DNA of 64,000 nt, taken from contig JAURZL010000013.1 of assembly GCA_030653365.1 (NCBI GenBank), forward strand, positions 186,001 to 250,000, in the 5' to 3' direction. Position numbers and translations under genes: made by a program. The stretch's first letter is position 1. Each line of letters begins with the position of its first letter. Below the pieces are notes generated by a model that was not told the origin of the DNA, made no database searches, and was given only the letters and a program-made list of their open reading frames with translations. Shown one piece after another: positions 24,335 through 32,738 of this stretch. This DNA is from Anaerolineaceae bacterium. GTDB lineage: Bacteria; Chloroflexota; Anaerolineae; Anaerolineales; Anaerolineaceae.

Positions 24335-25417
24335 ATGGATACACCTATTATTATTCGCAATCTTACAAAAAAATTTGGTGACGTAGTAGCAGTAAATAAT
24401 GTCAGTCTGACGATCGAATCAGGTACATTTCTCACTTTATTAGGTCCTTCTGGTTGTGGAAAAACGACCCTTTTACGTTGTATATCGGGTCTTGAAGATC
24501 CTGATGATGGTGAAATCATCATTGGAGATAAATTGGTTTATTCACGCCAAAAAGGTATTTCTTTAGCACCTGGTCTCCGCGATCTGGGACTTGTCTTTCA
24601 GAATTATGCCTTATGGCCGCACATGAACGTTTATAAAAATATTACCTTTGCATTAGAAATTCAGAAGCTTTCCAAGGATGAAATGAATGAACGAGTAAAG
24701 TCTTCTCTTGCAGAAGTGCAAATGGGAGGCTACGAGGATCGTTATCCACGCGAGATGAGTGGTGGGCAGCAACAACGTATTGCTCTGGCGCGCATGCTGG
24801 CTTATCGTCCAAAAGTCTTCCTGATGGATGAACCGCTTTCCAATCTGGATGCCCGATTACGCATGGACATGCGCACCGAACTTAAACGTCTGCACCACAT
24901 CTCAGGAGCGACTACGGTTTATGTTACCCATGATCAGGTAGAAGCTCTGACGATGTCCACCAATATTGCGGTAATGAAATTGGGTGTCATTCAACAGATG
25001 GACACTCCGGATAAGGTCTATCATTATCCTGCTAATTTATTCATCGCTGATTTTATTGGAAATCCAAAGATCAATCTACTTCCTGGTAGGGTTCTACGAC
25101 AAAATATGGTTGATCTCGGAAAATTTAAAATTCCGGTAAAAACTTATAACAAAAGTGGTGACGTAGTGGTAGGACTTCGTCCAGAAGATATTACTATATC
25201 GGACACACCACTGGAGAATAGCGCTGAGTTTGTCGCCTATTCGGTGCTTCCCTCAGGAGCAGAAACAACCATAATAGCTCGTCAGGAAAAAACAGAACTG
25301 ACGATAAAAGAAATGGGGGTTAGCAAAATTAAAATGGATCAGAAAATCTGGCTTAATTTCAACGAAGATGCGATTAATCTATATGATAAAGAATCTGGTG
25401 AATTGGTGGTTGGATAA
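24335..25417 (+). CDS. ABC transporter ATP-binding protein (FbpC/PotA type)
   Basis: 360 aa. Walker A GPSGCGKTTLLR at about 37-48, Q-loop FQNYALWPHM, signature MSGGQQQRIALARML, Walker B VFLMDEPLSNLDA and H-loop VYVTHDQVEAL. The C-terminal 120 residues form a TOBE/regulatory domain (VVGLRPEDITI). Powers the fused permease encoded immediately upstream. SD GAGGAG precedes ATG. Confidence 0.95.
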   Translation: MDTPIIIRNLTKKFGDVVAVNNVSLTIESGTFLTLLGPSGCGKTTLLRCISGLEDPDDGEIIIGDKLVYSRQKGISLAPGLRDLGLVFQNYALWPHMNVYKNITFALEIQKLSKDEMNERVKSSLAEVQMGGYEDRYPREMSGGQQQRIALARMLAYRPKVFLMDEPLSNLDARLRMDMRTELKRLHHISGATTVYVTHDQVEALTMSTNIAVMKLGVIQQMDTPDKVYHYPANLFIADFIGNPKINLLPGRVLRQNMVDLGKFKIPVKTYNKSGDVVVGLRPEDITISDTPLENSAEFVAYSVLPSGAETTIIARQEKTELTIKEMGVSKIKMDQKIWLNFNEDAINLYDKESGELVVG

Positions 25418-25456
25418 AAAAATAACCAATATATTTATTCAAAGTTTTTCTAAGAC

Positions 25457-25464
25457 AAGGAGGT
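25457..25464 (+). promoter_or_regulatory. Start-less strong SD in leader of binding-protein gene
   Basis: AAGGAGGT with no start codon at usable spacing, 63 nt before the real ATG at 25528, which has its own GAAGGAGG. The leader also holds ACCCAAAATTTTTT at 25489-25502, nearly identical (13 of 14) to 38659-38672 in the leader of the BMP lipoprotein gene. Confidence 0.5.
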
Positions 25465-25527
25465 AAAAATAAAGAATTTGTCCGTTTCACCCAAAATTTT
25501 TTCCCAAATTATGAAGGAGGAAGTTAA

Positions 25528-26757
25528 ATGAAAAGGTTACTAAAATTTGGAATAATGATCATAGTGATCAGTATGCTTGCTGCTTGTGCACAAACCCCTG
25601 CAGCACCTGCAACATCAGATGAACCTGCAGCTCCTGCAGAACCCGTGGCTGAATCAGAAGAAGAATTAACCCCTAAAGAAGAATGGTTGAAAGCGAATCA
25701 ACTCGGAGAATATTATACCGATGTTCAGGATTGGGCAGCAATTGAAGAAGCAGCAATAAAAGAAGGAACACTTCTGGTTTATGCTAACTCATCAAAGGTT
25801 GAGAAGGCTGCAGCTGCTTTCATGGAAACCTACCCTGATATTAAGGTAGAAGCCTTCGATTTAGGTGGTGATGATGTCTTAAGAAAAACCATTGAGGAAC
25901 AAAAGGCTGAAGCGTTCACTGGCGATGTTTGGTTTAGCAGTGGTGGAGCTGAATTGGTGGGTTCTGTATTGCCAAAAGGGTATGTTTGGAGATTCGTCCC
26001 AGATAGTACCGTTGGATTGGTAACTGATGAATACACCCATCCCTTGATCATGGGTCGACTAGGTACCAGTGTATTCGCTTACAACTCAGAATTGAATGAT
26101 TCATGCCCGATTTCCAATATTTGGGAACTCACCGAACCGGAATGGAAAGGGAAATTCTTCATTGAGGATCCATTAAATGATGCATCAACCCTAAGTAAAA
26201 TTGTTACATATGCCTCAAAAGTAGATGAAATGAAAGCTGCTTATGTCGAATTTTACGGTTCCGAGCCAGTTTTAGATGCAGACACACCGGATGTAGGCTG
26301 GCTATGGCTTAAACGGTTTGCACAGAATGGTCCCATCCCTCAACCCGGTGGCGATGAAGTTGACTCTGCATTTGCCACCCCAGGTATGACGAATAACTTT
26401 ATGGCATTAACATCCTATTCTAATATGGCTGATGTGATGGAAGGTAACCTGGTATTTGAACCATGCTGGGGACTAAAACCCATGCTTGGTATTCAAAGCC
26501 AGAGTTATCTGGGTATACTCAACCAGGCACCCCATCCAAATGCAGCCAAACTTTGGATCAAATTTGTCATGGGTCCTGATGGACGAGATCCTTGGGCAAA
26601 ATTCGGTACTTACTTCACTGATTCCACATATGAAGTGCCTGAAGGACAGAAACCATTAGAAGAAATGATGTCAATGACCTGGTTTATTGATGAGCAATAC
26701 GCTTATGACAATATGGTCAAAGCTCGCGACTTTTATTTGATTAACCTTTCTAAGTAA
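25528..26757 (+). CDS. ABC transporter solute-binding lipoprotein (FbpA/AfuA-like)
   Basis: 409 aa. Type II signal MKRLLKFGIMIIVISM with lipobox LAAC (Cys20), then an Ala/Pro/Glu linker to residue 50. The binding domain begins EGTLLVYANSSKVEKAAAAF, typical of the family 1/6 iron-type periplasmic binding proteins. GRLGTSVFAYNSEL, WELTEPEWKGKFF and the two-lobe length fit. The iron-ligand tyrosine pair of FbpA is not obvious, in agreement with a non-iron ligand such as a phosphate ester. Partner of the permease and ATPase just upstream. Confidence 0.9.
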   Translation: MKRLLKFGIMIIVISMLAACAQTPAAPATSDEPAAPAEPVAESEEELTPKEEWLKANQLGEYYTDVQDWAAIEEAAIKEGTLLVYANSSKVEKAAAAFMETYPDIKVEAFDLGGDDVLRKTIEEQKAEAFTGDVWFSSGGAELVGSVLPKGYVWRFVPDSTVGLVTDEYTHPLIMGRLGTSVFAYNSELNDSCPISNIWELTEPEWKGKFFIEDPLNDASTLSKIVTYASKVDEMKAAYVEFYGSEPVLDADTPDVGWLWLKRFAQNGPIPQPGGDEVDSAFATPGMTNNFMALTSYSNMADVMEGNLVFEPCWGLKPMLGIQSQSYLGILNQAPHPNAAKLWIKFVMGPDGRDPWAKFGTYFTDSTYEVPEGQKPLEEMMSMTWFIDEQYAYDNMVKARDFYLINLSK

Positions 26758-26779
26758 AGAAATTCATAAAAATTTCTTT
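26756..26779. promoter_or_regulatory. Weak stem-loop at end of binding-protein gene
   Basis: AAAGAAATT, 6-nt loop, AATTTCTTT, starting inside the stop codon. All A/T except two G-C pairs; no U-tract. Same location as the stronger hairpins after the other two binding-protein genes. Confidence 0.4.
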
Positions 26780-26814
26780 CCGAAAAACAATCAAAATTAA
26801 AAGGATATTAAGGC

Positions 26815-26856
26815 ATTAAATTCATTAATTTCAAGTCTGAATGAAATGAATTTAAT
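26815..26856. promoter_or_regulatory. 12-bp inverted repeat upstream of double-HAD gene
   Basis: ATTAAATTCATT (26815-26826) and AATGAATTTAAT (26845-26856), 18 nt apart, ending 15 nt before the ATG. Inside it is TTTCA-N8-TGAAA (26829-26846), the same half-sites as at 14456 and 21403 but with different spacing. Operator or stem-loop. Confidence 0.4.
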
Positions 26857-26871
26857 ACTAGAGGTTACCGT

Positions 26872-28302
26872 ATGAGTTTAAAAACAGTTTTCTTTGATAT
26901 GGGTGGCACAATTGATACATTTGGCTTTTCGCGTGAATATCGTATTGAAAATGTTCACTTCATCAAAGACTGTCTTGCCCGTATATCAATTTCATTAGAC
27001 CTTTCTGACGAACAGCTTACAGACTCCATCACAAAAGGTGCATTAGATTATTTACGCTGGAATATGACAACAAACATCGAATTAAACCCAGCTGAAATTT
27101 GGTCGAGATTTTTTCTAAAAGGATTCTCGGTTTCTGAAAGCCAACTCACCCCAATAGCTGAAGACCTTGCTTTTTTATACGAAACAAAGCTTTACCATCG
27201 TGAAATGCGTAAAGAAATACCAATTGTCTTATCGAAAGTAAAAGAAATGGGATTCCGCATAGGAGTGATCAGTAATACTCAGAGCTTAAATCAAGTACGA
27301 TATAACCTGCAACAATATGGAATCCTTGAATACTTTGATCCAATTGTTTTATCTTCTGAATACGGTCGCCGGAAACCCGATCCAGCCATCTTTTATCATG
27401 CCGCACGCCTGGTAGGTGTTCCTACAGGTGCCTGTGCTTACATTGGCGATAAGATCAATCGGGACATTGTCGGTGCTCGAAGGTCGGGGTTCCGTTTGGC
27501 CGTTCAGATTAAACATAAATATGATGATGGCATTCAGGATGAGGGGGCCAGTCCTGATGCCATCATTGAAAACATGATGGAACTGATTCCAATCCTTGAA
27601 GTTTTAAGAGTAAAAGATAATATTATTGAAGATAGCCAAAATGGACGAAAAGTAAAAGCAATTTTCTTTGATGCAGGGGATATTCTTTATTACCGTCCCA
27701 ACAAAGAAGAAAATTTAAAGAAGTTCTTAGATGGCAAAGAACTAATTTTTCATCAAGATTTTGAATCAGAAAGAATGCGATTAAAGGATCTTGCCTTCTC
27801 AGGTCAAATCGGCAGACATGATTATTACGCAAAAGTTTTACACCTATTTGGCATTGATGATCCATTGCAGATTGATGAAGGTGTAAAGGCTATGAGTTTG
27901 GATGATAACACGGTAGAAATTGTTGACGGAGTGCCTGAAACCATTAATCTATTGAAGGAAAAGGGGTATATTCTCGGAATTATTACAGATACTGCTTTGC
28001 CAATAACAAAAAAACTGAATTGGTTTGATCAAAGTGGTTTTGGTGGCCTGTGGGATGTTTTTATCAGCTCGAAGGAACTTGGGGTTCGTAAACCTGATCC
28101 TGAAATGTATGAAAAAGCCATCCGACAAGTCGGTATTTGTCCCACTGATGCAGTTTTTGTTGGTCATAAAATTTCTGAATTGGACGGAGCCCGGTCGGTT
28201 GGGATGCGGACAATTGCTTTCAATTTTGAAGAAGGGGCGATTGCAGATTATTACATCGATAGTTTTTGTGATCTCGTTAAATTACCACTATTAGAAAACT
28301 AA
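26872..28302 (+). CDS. Tandem double HAD-domain protein
   Basis: 476 aa, two complete HAD units in one chain. Unit 1 (about 1-245): DMGGT with Asp9, GVISNTQS, RKPDPAIFYHA, YIGDKINRDIVGARRSGF. Unit 2 (about 262-476): DAGDI with Asp267 but Ile instead of the motif I Thr, GIITDTA, VRKPDPEMYEKA, and FVGHKISELDGARSVGM where the GD of motif IV is GH. Unit 2 is therefore probably inactive or altered, perhaps a regulatory or dimer-like partner of unit 1. Follows the ABC binding protein. Confidence 0.88.
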   Translation: MSLKTVFFDMGGTIDTFGFSREYRIENVHFIKDCLARISISLDLSDEQLTDSITKGALDYLRWNMTTNIELNPAEIWSRFFLKGFSVSESQLTPIAEDLAFLYETKLYHREMRKEIPIVLSKVKEMGFRIGVISNTQSLNQVRYNLQQYGILEYFDPIVLSSEYGRRKPDPAIFYHAARLVGVPTGACAYIGDKINRDIVGARRSGFRLAVQIKHKYDDGIQDEGASPDAIIENMMELIPILEVLRVKDNIIEDSQNGRKVKAIFFDAGDILYYRPNKEENLKKFLDGKELIFHQDFESERMRLKDLAFSGQIGRHDYYAKVLHLFGIDDPLQIDEGVKAMSLDDNTVEIVDGVPETINLLKEKGYILGIITDTALPITKKLNWFDQSGFGGLWDVFISSKELGVRKPDPEMYEKAIRQVGICPTDAVFVGHKISELDGARSVGMRTIAFNFEEGAIADYYIDSFCDLVKLPLLEN

Positions 28303-28319
28303 ATTTGATTGGATGAAAC

Positions 28320-30038
28320 ATGATAAAAACATCAATAAAAGCGATTTGTTTTGATGTTGGCGGCACGCTTCGTGTTGCTCAGGATAAAACAGATCGCGAC
28401 CTCGATAACATTACAAAACTCCAGAAATTTATCGGCGAGGACGGTATCCCGCAGGACTTCATTCGAAAATTGTCCTCCAGAGAAAAATCCTATCGTATCT
28501 GGTCACGAAAAACCATGCGGGAGATGGATGAGGTTGATTTATGGACGAAATTTATGCTACCGACTCACCCAACAGCTTTTGTACAGGAAAATGCGATCAA
28601 ACTTAACCAGCTTTGGCGGGAATCGCGTTTAAAAATTATTTTACCGGATGCTGTTGACACATTAAAAACCCTAGTTCAACGAGGATACATACTTGCAATT
28701 ATCAGCAATACCACATCTTCCGTAGAAGTCCCTCAATTACTGGAAGAAAATGGAATTACCGATTTAATTGCGTGCACTATTCTTTCAACCGTACATGGAA
28801 GGCGTAAACCCCATCCTTCATTGTTTATTGATTGTGCTAAGAAAATTGGCGTTCGACCGGAAGAATGTGCTTATGTAGGTGATATCATCTCCCGGGATGT
28901 CGTTGGTGGGCGACAGGCGGGATTTGCGGAAATCACAATCACCAATGCGAATGGTTATAGTGGTGATGGAATATTACTTGAAGACGAGGATCCAGATCCA
29001 AGTCCATTGCTCGCCATGCAACCTGATCATCAAATCACGAAACTAAGTGAACTACTGGAAATCTATAAAGGTCCTGAATTTAAACTTCAACCAATTATCC
29101 CCATGAATGGAGAACCTGAAAATTTATATGATGTTGCACTTTCCACAATGTGGCATGTTGATCAAAAAATTCCTTTTAATCAAACCTTTGAATTAGGTCG
29201 AAAGGCAGGCTTTTCTCGATTTGAGTTGAACCACAGGATTGATCTGGATCTTTTCCAACAGTGGGATGCCAACAAATTTTACATATCTACTGTCCATGAT
29301 CCCTGCCCAGCTGTTTATACAAGCGATGAATTTAAAGTCAATGATTATTTGATTTCCTCTTTGGATGAGAAGAAACGTATAAAAGGCCTGGATATCACCA
29401 AACAAACAATTGAAACTGCTGTAAAACTGGGTTCAAGATCAGTTGTTATTCATCCAGGGATGATTATGTGTGATTATGGGCCAGAAGTTGAATTGAGAAA
29501 AATGTATGAAAATGGGTTAAAAGGCTCAACCCAATATGAAGACCTGAAGAGTGAAATGATATCATTCCGCAACAGAGTAGCACCGGGTCATGTAGATCAG
29601 GTACTTAAGAGTCTATCAGAATTGATTGAATTTGCCAGACCAACCGGTATTGAGATAGGGCTGGAAAATCGATACCATTTTTACGATATCCCATTGATAG
29701 ATGAAATGCAATTATTATTGAACCTTAGTGATGAGGATTGGTATGGATTCCAATATGATGTTGGTCATGCTCAGGTTTTAAGTGAACTTGGATTTGGTGC
29801 ACAAGAAGAATGGCTTAAACGGTTTGGAAAACGTATAATTGGTGTCCATCTCCATGACGTAAAAGGAGTAACTGATCATCAGATGCCCGGAAGTGGAGAT
29901 GTTGATTATTCCGTAATAGCACCCTATATTCCGCCAACGGCACATTTAACAGTAGAAGTCAGTCCAAAATTAACGCAGCAAGAATTATCCAAGAGTCTTA
30001 AACACTTAGAAGAATTTGGAATTGTGAAAATTATTTAG
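28320..30038 (+). CDS. HAD hydrolase fused to xylose isomerase-like TIM barrel
   Basis: 572 aa. HAD unit 1-250: DVGGT (Asp12, Gly14), AIISNTTSS, RRKPHPSLF, YVGDIISRDVVGGRQAGF. From about 268 a sugar isomerase/AP endonuclease 2-type barrel: VIHPG (His378), IGLENR (Glu449), QYDVGHAQ (Asp480, His483), GVHLHDVKG (His510/512, Asp513) and VEVSP (Glu546), which form the usual metal site. One protein thus joins a phosphate-type hydrolase to a sugar isomerase or epimerase, implying a direct substrate hand-over. It starts 18 nt after the double HAD gene. I know no standard name for this fusion. Confidence 0.87.
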   Translation: MIKTSIKAICFDVGGTLRVAQDKTDRDLDNITKLQKFIGEDGIPQDFIRKLSSREKSYRIWSRKTMREMDEVDLWTKFMLPTHPTAFVQENAIKLNQLWRESRLKIILPDAVDTLKTLVQRGYILAIISNTTSSVEVPQLLEENGITDLIACTILSTVHGRRKPHPSLFIDCAKKIGVRPEECAYVGDIISRDVVGGRQAGFAEITITNANGYSGDGILLEDEDPDPSPLLAMQPDHQITKLSELLEIYKGPEFKLQPIIPMNGEPENLYDVALSTMWHVDQKIPFNQTFELGRKAGFSRFELNHRIDLDLFQQWDANKFYISTVHDPCPAVYTSDEFKVNDYLISSLDEKKRIKGLDITKQTIETAVKLGSRSVVIHPGMIMCDYGPEVELRKMYENGLKGSTQYEDLKSEMISFRNRVAPGHVDQVLKSLSELIEFARPTGIEIGLENRYHFYDIPLIDEMQLLLNLSDEDWYGFQYDVGHAQVLSELGFGAQEEWLKRFGKRIIGVHLHDVKGVTDHQMPGSGDVDYSVIAPYIPPTAHLTVEVSPKLTQQELSKSLKHLEEFGIVKII

Positions 30039-30052
30039 AATTTGGAGGAAAA

Positions 30053-30673
30053 ATGTTAAAAATTTTTAGAAAGCGAAGGAATGTTTTTCTTAAACTAATC
30101 CATGAACAGGCATCTCTGACTTTGGAAGGGATGGATATTTTAAAGAAGTACTTATCAAAACCTGATGAAATCCTGGCAGATCAACTGACCGCTAAAGAAA
30201 AAGAAGCTGATGAATCCCGTCGGATCTTAATTGACGAGCTCAACCGCACGTTCATCACACCATTTGATCGTGAGGATATTTTTGCCCTCTCGCGCGCGAT
30301 TGACGATGTGCTGGATTATGCCTATAGCACCATGACAGAAATTGTTATCTTCAAAGTTGAGCCAACAGATTATATGGTGCGTATTTGCTCGCTTCTTCGT
30401 GATGCTTCATTTGAAATTTTGAAGGCAGTGGAATGTCTTCAGGAACACCCTGGAGTAGCTTCGGAACATGCACAACGAGCCAAAGCCCTTGAAAATCGGG
30501 TCGAAACTGTTTACCGCGAAGCACTGGCTGATATGTTTCAGGAGACAGAAGATGTTAAAACACTGGTGAAAATGATGAAATATCGAGAGGTTTATCGACA
30601 TCTGAGCAATGCAGCTGATCGTGGTGATGAGGCTGCAAACGTGTTGGCTGATATTGTTGTAAAGACAACTTAA
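30053..30673 (+). CDS. PhoU-like DUF47 protein (Pit accessory)
   Basis: 206-aa all-helical protein of the DUF47/PhoU-like group. Features: FLKLIHEQASLTLEGMDIL, the E-x3-D metal-type motifs KEKEADESRRILIDELNRTFITPFDRED and IDDVLDYAYSTM, and YREVYRHLSNAADRGDEAANVL near the end. Members are found next to PiT phosphate transporters and are thought to modulate them. Here it directly precedes two PiT genes (9-nt gap), with TTGGAGG before the ATG. Confidence 0.92.
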   Translation: MLKIFRKRRNVFLKLIHEQASLTLEGMDILKKYLSKPDEILADQLTAKEKEADESRRILIDELNRTFITPFDREDIFALSRAIDDVLDYAYSTMTEIVIFKVEPTDYMVRICSLLRDASFEILKAVECLQEHPGVASEHAQRAKALENRVETVYREALADMFQETEDVKTLVKMMKYREVYRHLSNAADRGDEAANVLADIVVKTT

Positions 30674-30682
30674 GAATAGCTT

Positions 30683-31687
30683 ATGCCACCTCTATTGATT
30701 ATTCTCATCATTCTCGCATTGATATTTGATTTTCTGAACGGAGTCCATGATTCCAGTAATGTTGTGGCAACCATGATCTCTTCGCGTGCAATCCAACCCA
30801 GAGCAGCATTAATGATGACAGCTGTCGCTAACTTTATTGGACCTTTCATTTTTGGTGTCGCTGTTGCTACCACTATTGGAAATGATATCGTCTCTGGTGT
30901 ACATATTAACCTGATTGTTTTAATTGCAGCCTGTATCAGCGCCATAATTTGGAATATCCTTACCTGGATTTTGGGGATTCCCAGTAGTTCTTCGCATGCC
31001 ATCATTGGTGGTTTGATAGGAGCGGTAATGATGGCAGCAGGATATCAAGTCCTTATGATGAAAGGAATCATCAAAGTTCTTATTGCTTTATTTGCTTCCC
31101 CAATTATTGGGTTTATCGCAGGTATGATCATAGCCAATGTCATTTATCTATTTTCCTGGAAAGCGTCACCAAAAATTAATGGCGTATTTAAGAAACTTCA
31201 GATTATTACATCCATTGGATTATCTTTAAGTCATGGTACCAATGATGCGCAAAAGACGATGGGAATCATTACATTGGGATTGGTGATTTCAGGTATGCAG
31301 TCCACCTTCGAGGTACCATTTTGGGTTATCCTATTATGTGCATCTGCGATTGGAATTGGTACGGCTTTAGGTGGGTGGCAACTCATTAAAACTCTCGGTT
31401 CCAAATTCTATAAAATAAGACCTGTTCATGGATTTGCTTCCCAGGCTACTTCAGCAATTGTGATTTTAACTGCCTCCTTACTTGGTGGTCCAGTCAGTAC
31501 AACTCAGGTTGTCAGTTCATCTATTATGGGTGTTGGTGCAGCCGAAAGAATGAGTAAAGTTCGTTGGGGTGTGGCTGGTGAAATTGTTTTGGCATGGATT
31601 ATTACCATTCCAGCTACAATGGCAGGTGGGGCAGGTTGTTATTGGCTATTTAATACAGGTGTTCCATTTATTCTCAATTTGTTCTAA
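30683..31687 (+). CDS. Inorganic phosphate transporter, PiT family (first copy)
   Basis: 334-aa membrane protein, around ten hydrophobic segments. Both PiT signature repeats are seen: FDFLNGVHDSSNVVATMISSRA near the N-terminus and LSHGTNDAQKTMGIITLG in the second half, with GGPVSTTQVVSSSIMGVG towards the end. Proton/metal-phosphate symporter by family. With hydrolases acting on imported phosphate esters it could balance cytoplasmic phosphate in either direction. Tandem paralogue 35 nt downstream. Confidence 0.95.
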   Translation: MPPLLIILIILALIFDFLNGVHDSSNVVATMISSRAIQPRAALMMTAVANFIGPFIFGVAVATTIGNDIVSGVHINLIVLIAACISAIIWNILTWILGIPSSSSHAIIGGLIGAVMMAAGYQVLMMKGIIKVLIALFASPIIGFIAGMIIANVIYLFSWKASPKINGVFKKLQIITSIGLSLSHGTNDAQKTMGIITLGLVISGMQSTFEVPFWVILLCASAIGIGTALGGWQLIKTLGSKFYKIRPVHGFASQATSAIVILTASLLGGPVSTTQVVSSSIMGVGAAERMSKVRWGVAGEIVLAWIITIPATMAGGAGCYWLFNTGVPFILNLF

Positions 31688-31722
31688 AAAAACTAGTACG
31701 TTAATAATTCAGAAAGACGCTC

Positions 31723-32727
31723 ATGCCTATTTCATTAATTGTTTTAATTGCTCTTGCTATCGTTTTTGATTTTCTAAATGGCGTTCACGATTCAAGCAAC
31801 ATTGTTGCCACCATGATTTCTTCCAGAGCAATTCAACCCCGGATTGCTTTAGCAATGACAGCCGTCGCTGAATTTTCTGGACCGTTTATTTTCGGAGTCG
31901 CTGTTGCCAATACAATCGGCTCAGAAATTGTTTCATCGAAATTCCTGAATATTGGTATCATTATTGCTGCATTAATCAGCGCTATTCTTTGGAATGTGAT
32001 GACGTGGTTATTAGGAATCCCCAGCAGTTCTTCCCATGCACTTATCGGTGGATTAATGGGTGCTGTAACAGTAGGTGCAGGTTTTCAGGCATTACAAATG
32101 TCAGGGGTCACCAAAGTTTTGATCAGTTTGTTCGCCTCTCCAATCATTGGATTATTCGCCGGAATGTTGGTTGCTAATACAATTTTTATGCTTTCATGGA
32201 AGGCAACACCAAAAGTTAATGGTCTTTTTAAACGACTTCAGATTATTACCTCCCTCGGTTTGGCATTAAGCCATGGTACCAACGATGCTCAAAAAACGAT
32301 GGGTATTATCACCCTAGGATTGTTGATATCTGGAAAAATTAACAAATTTGAAGTACCATTTTGGGTTGTTGTTGTCTGCGCAGCTGCCATTGCGATAGGC
32401 ACCTCTGTGGGTGGATGGCAATTAATTCGTACGTTAGGATCCAAGTTTTATAAGATTCGTCCCATCCATGGCTTTGCATCACAGGTAACCTCTGCAGCAG
32501 TGATACTGACAGCATCATTGGTGGGAGGGCCAGTTTCCACAACACAGGTGGTAAGTACAGCCATCATGGGTGTAGGTGCAGCTGAACGATTGAGCAAAGT
32601 TCATTGGGGTGTCGCTGGTGAAATCCTTACAGCTTGGATCGTAACTATCCCAGCCACTGCTATCATTGGAGGTGGAATTTATTGGCTACTAAGTCAAAAC
32701 TTTCTATCTTTTTTGAATTTATTTTAG
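31723..32727 (+). CDS. Inorganic phosphate transporter, PiT family (second copy)
   Basis: Also 334 aa and very similar to its neighbour over the whole length: FDFLNGVHDSSNIVATMISSRA, LSHGTNDAQKTMGIITLGL and GGPVSTTQVVSTAIMGVG. A tandem duplication with moderate divergence rather than a recent one, as silent and replacement changes are scattered. The pair might form a heterodimer or differ in affinity. It overlaps no neighbour; PfkB gene begins 11 nt later. Confidence 0.95.
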   Translation: MPISLIVLIALAIVFDFLNGVHDSSNIVATMISSRAIQPRIALAMTAVAEFSGPFIFGVAVANTIGSEIVSSKFLNIGIIIAALISAILWNVMTWLLGIPSSSSHALIGGLMGAVTVGAGFQALQMSGVTKVLISLFASPIIGLFAGMLVANTIFMLSWKATPKVNGLFKRLQIITSLGLALSHGTNDAQKTMGIITLGLLISGKINKFEVPFWVVVVCAAAIAIGTSVGGWQLIRTLGSKFYKIRPIHGFASQVTSAAVILTASLVGGPVSTTQVVSTAIMGVGAAERLSKVHWGVAGEILTAWIVTIPATAIIGGGIYWLLSQNFLSFLNLF

Positions 32728-32738
32728 GAAGGCGGAGT

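Noticed and set aside
23989..24522. 177-aa minus-strand ORF across the permease/ATPase junction
   Set aside because: Antisense to two conserved ABC genes including the Walker A region; no SD or family resemblance.
32634..32738. Longer N-terminus for the PfkB kinase
   Set aside because: It would overlap the PiT gene out of frame; ATG 32739 has an excellent SD and matches family starts.
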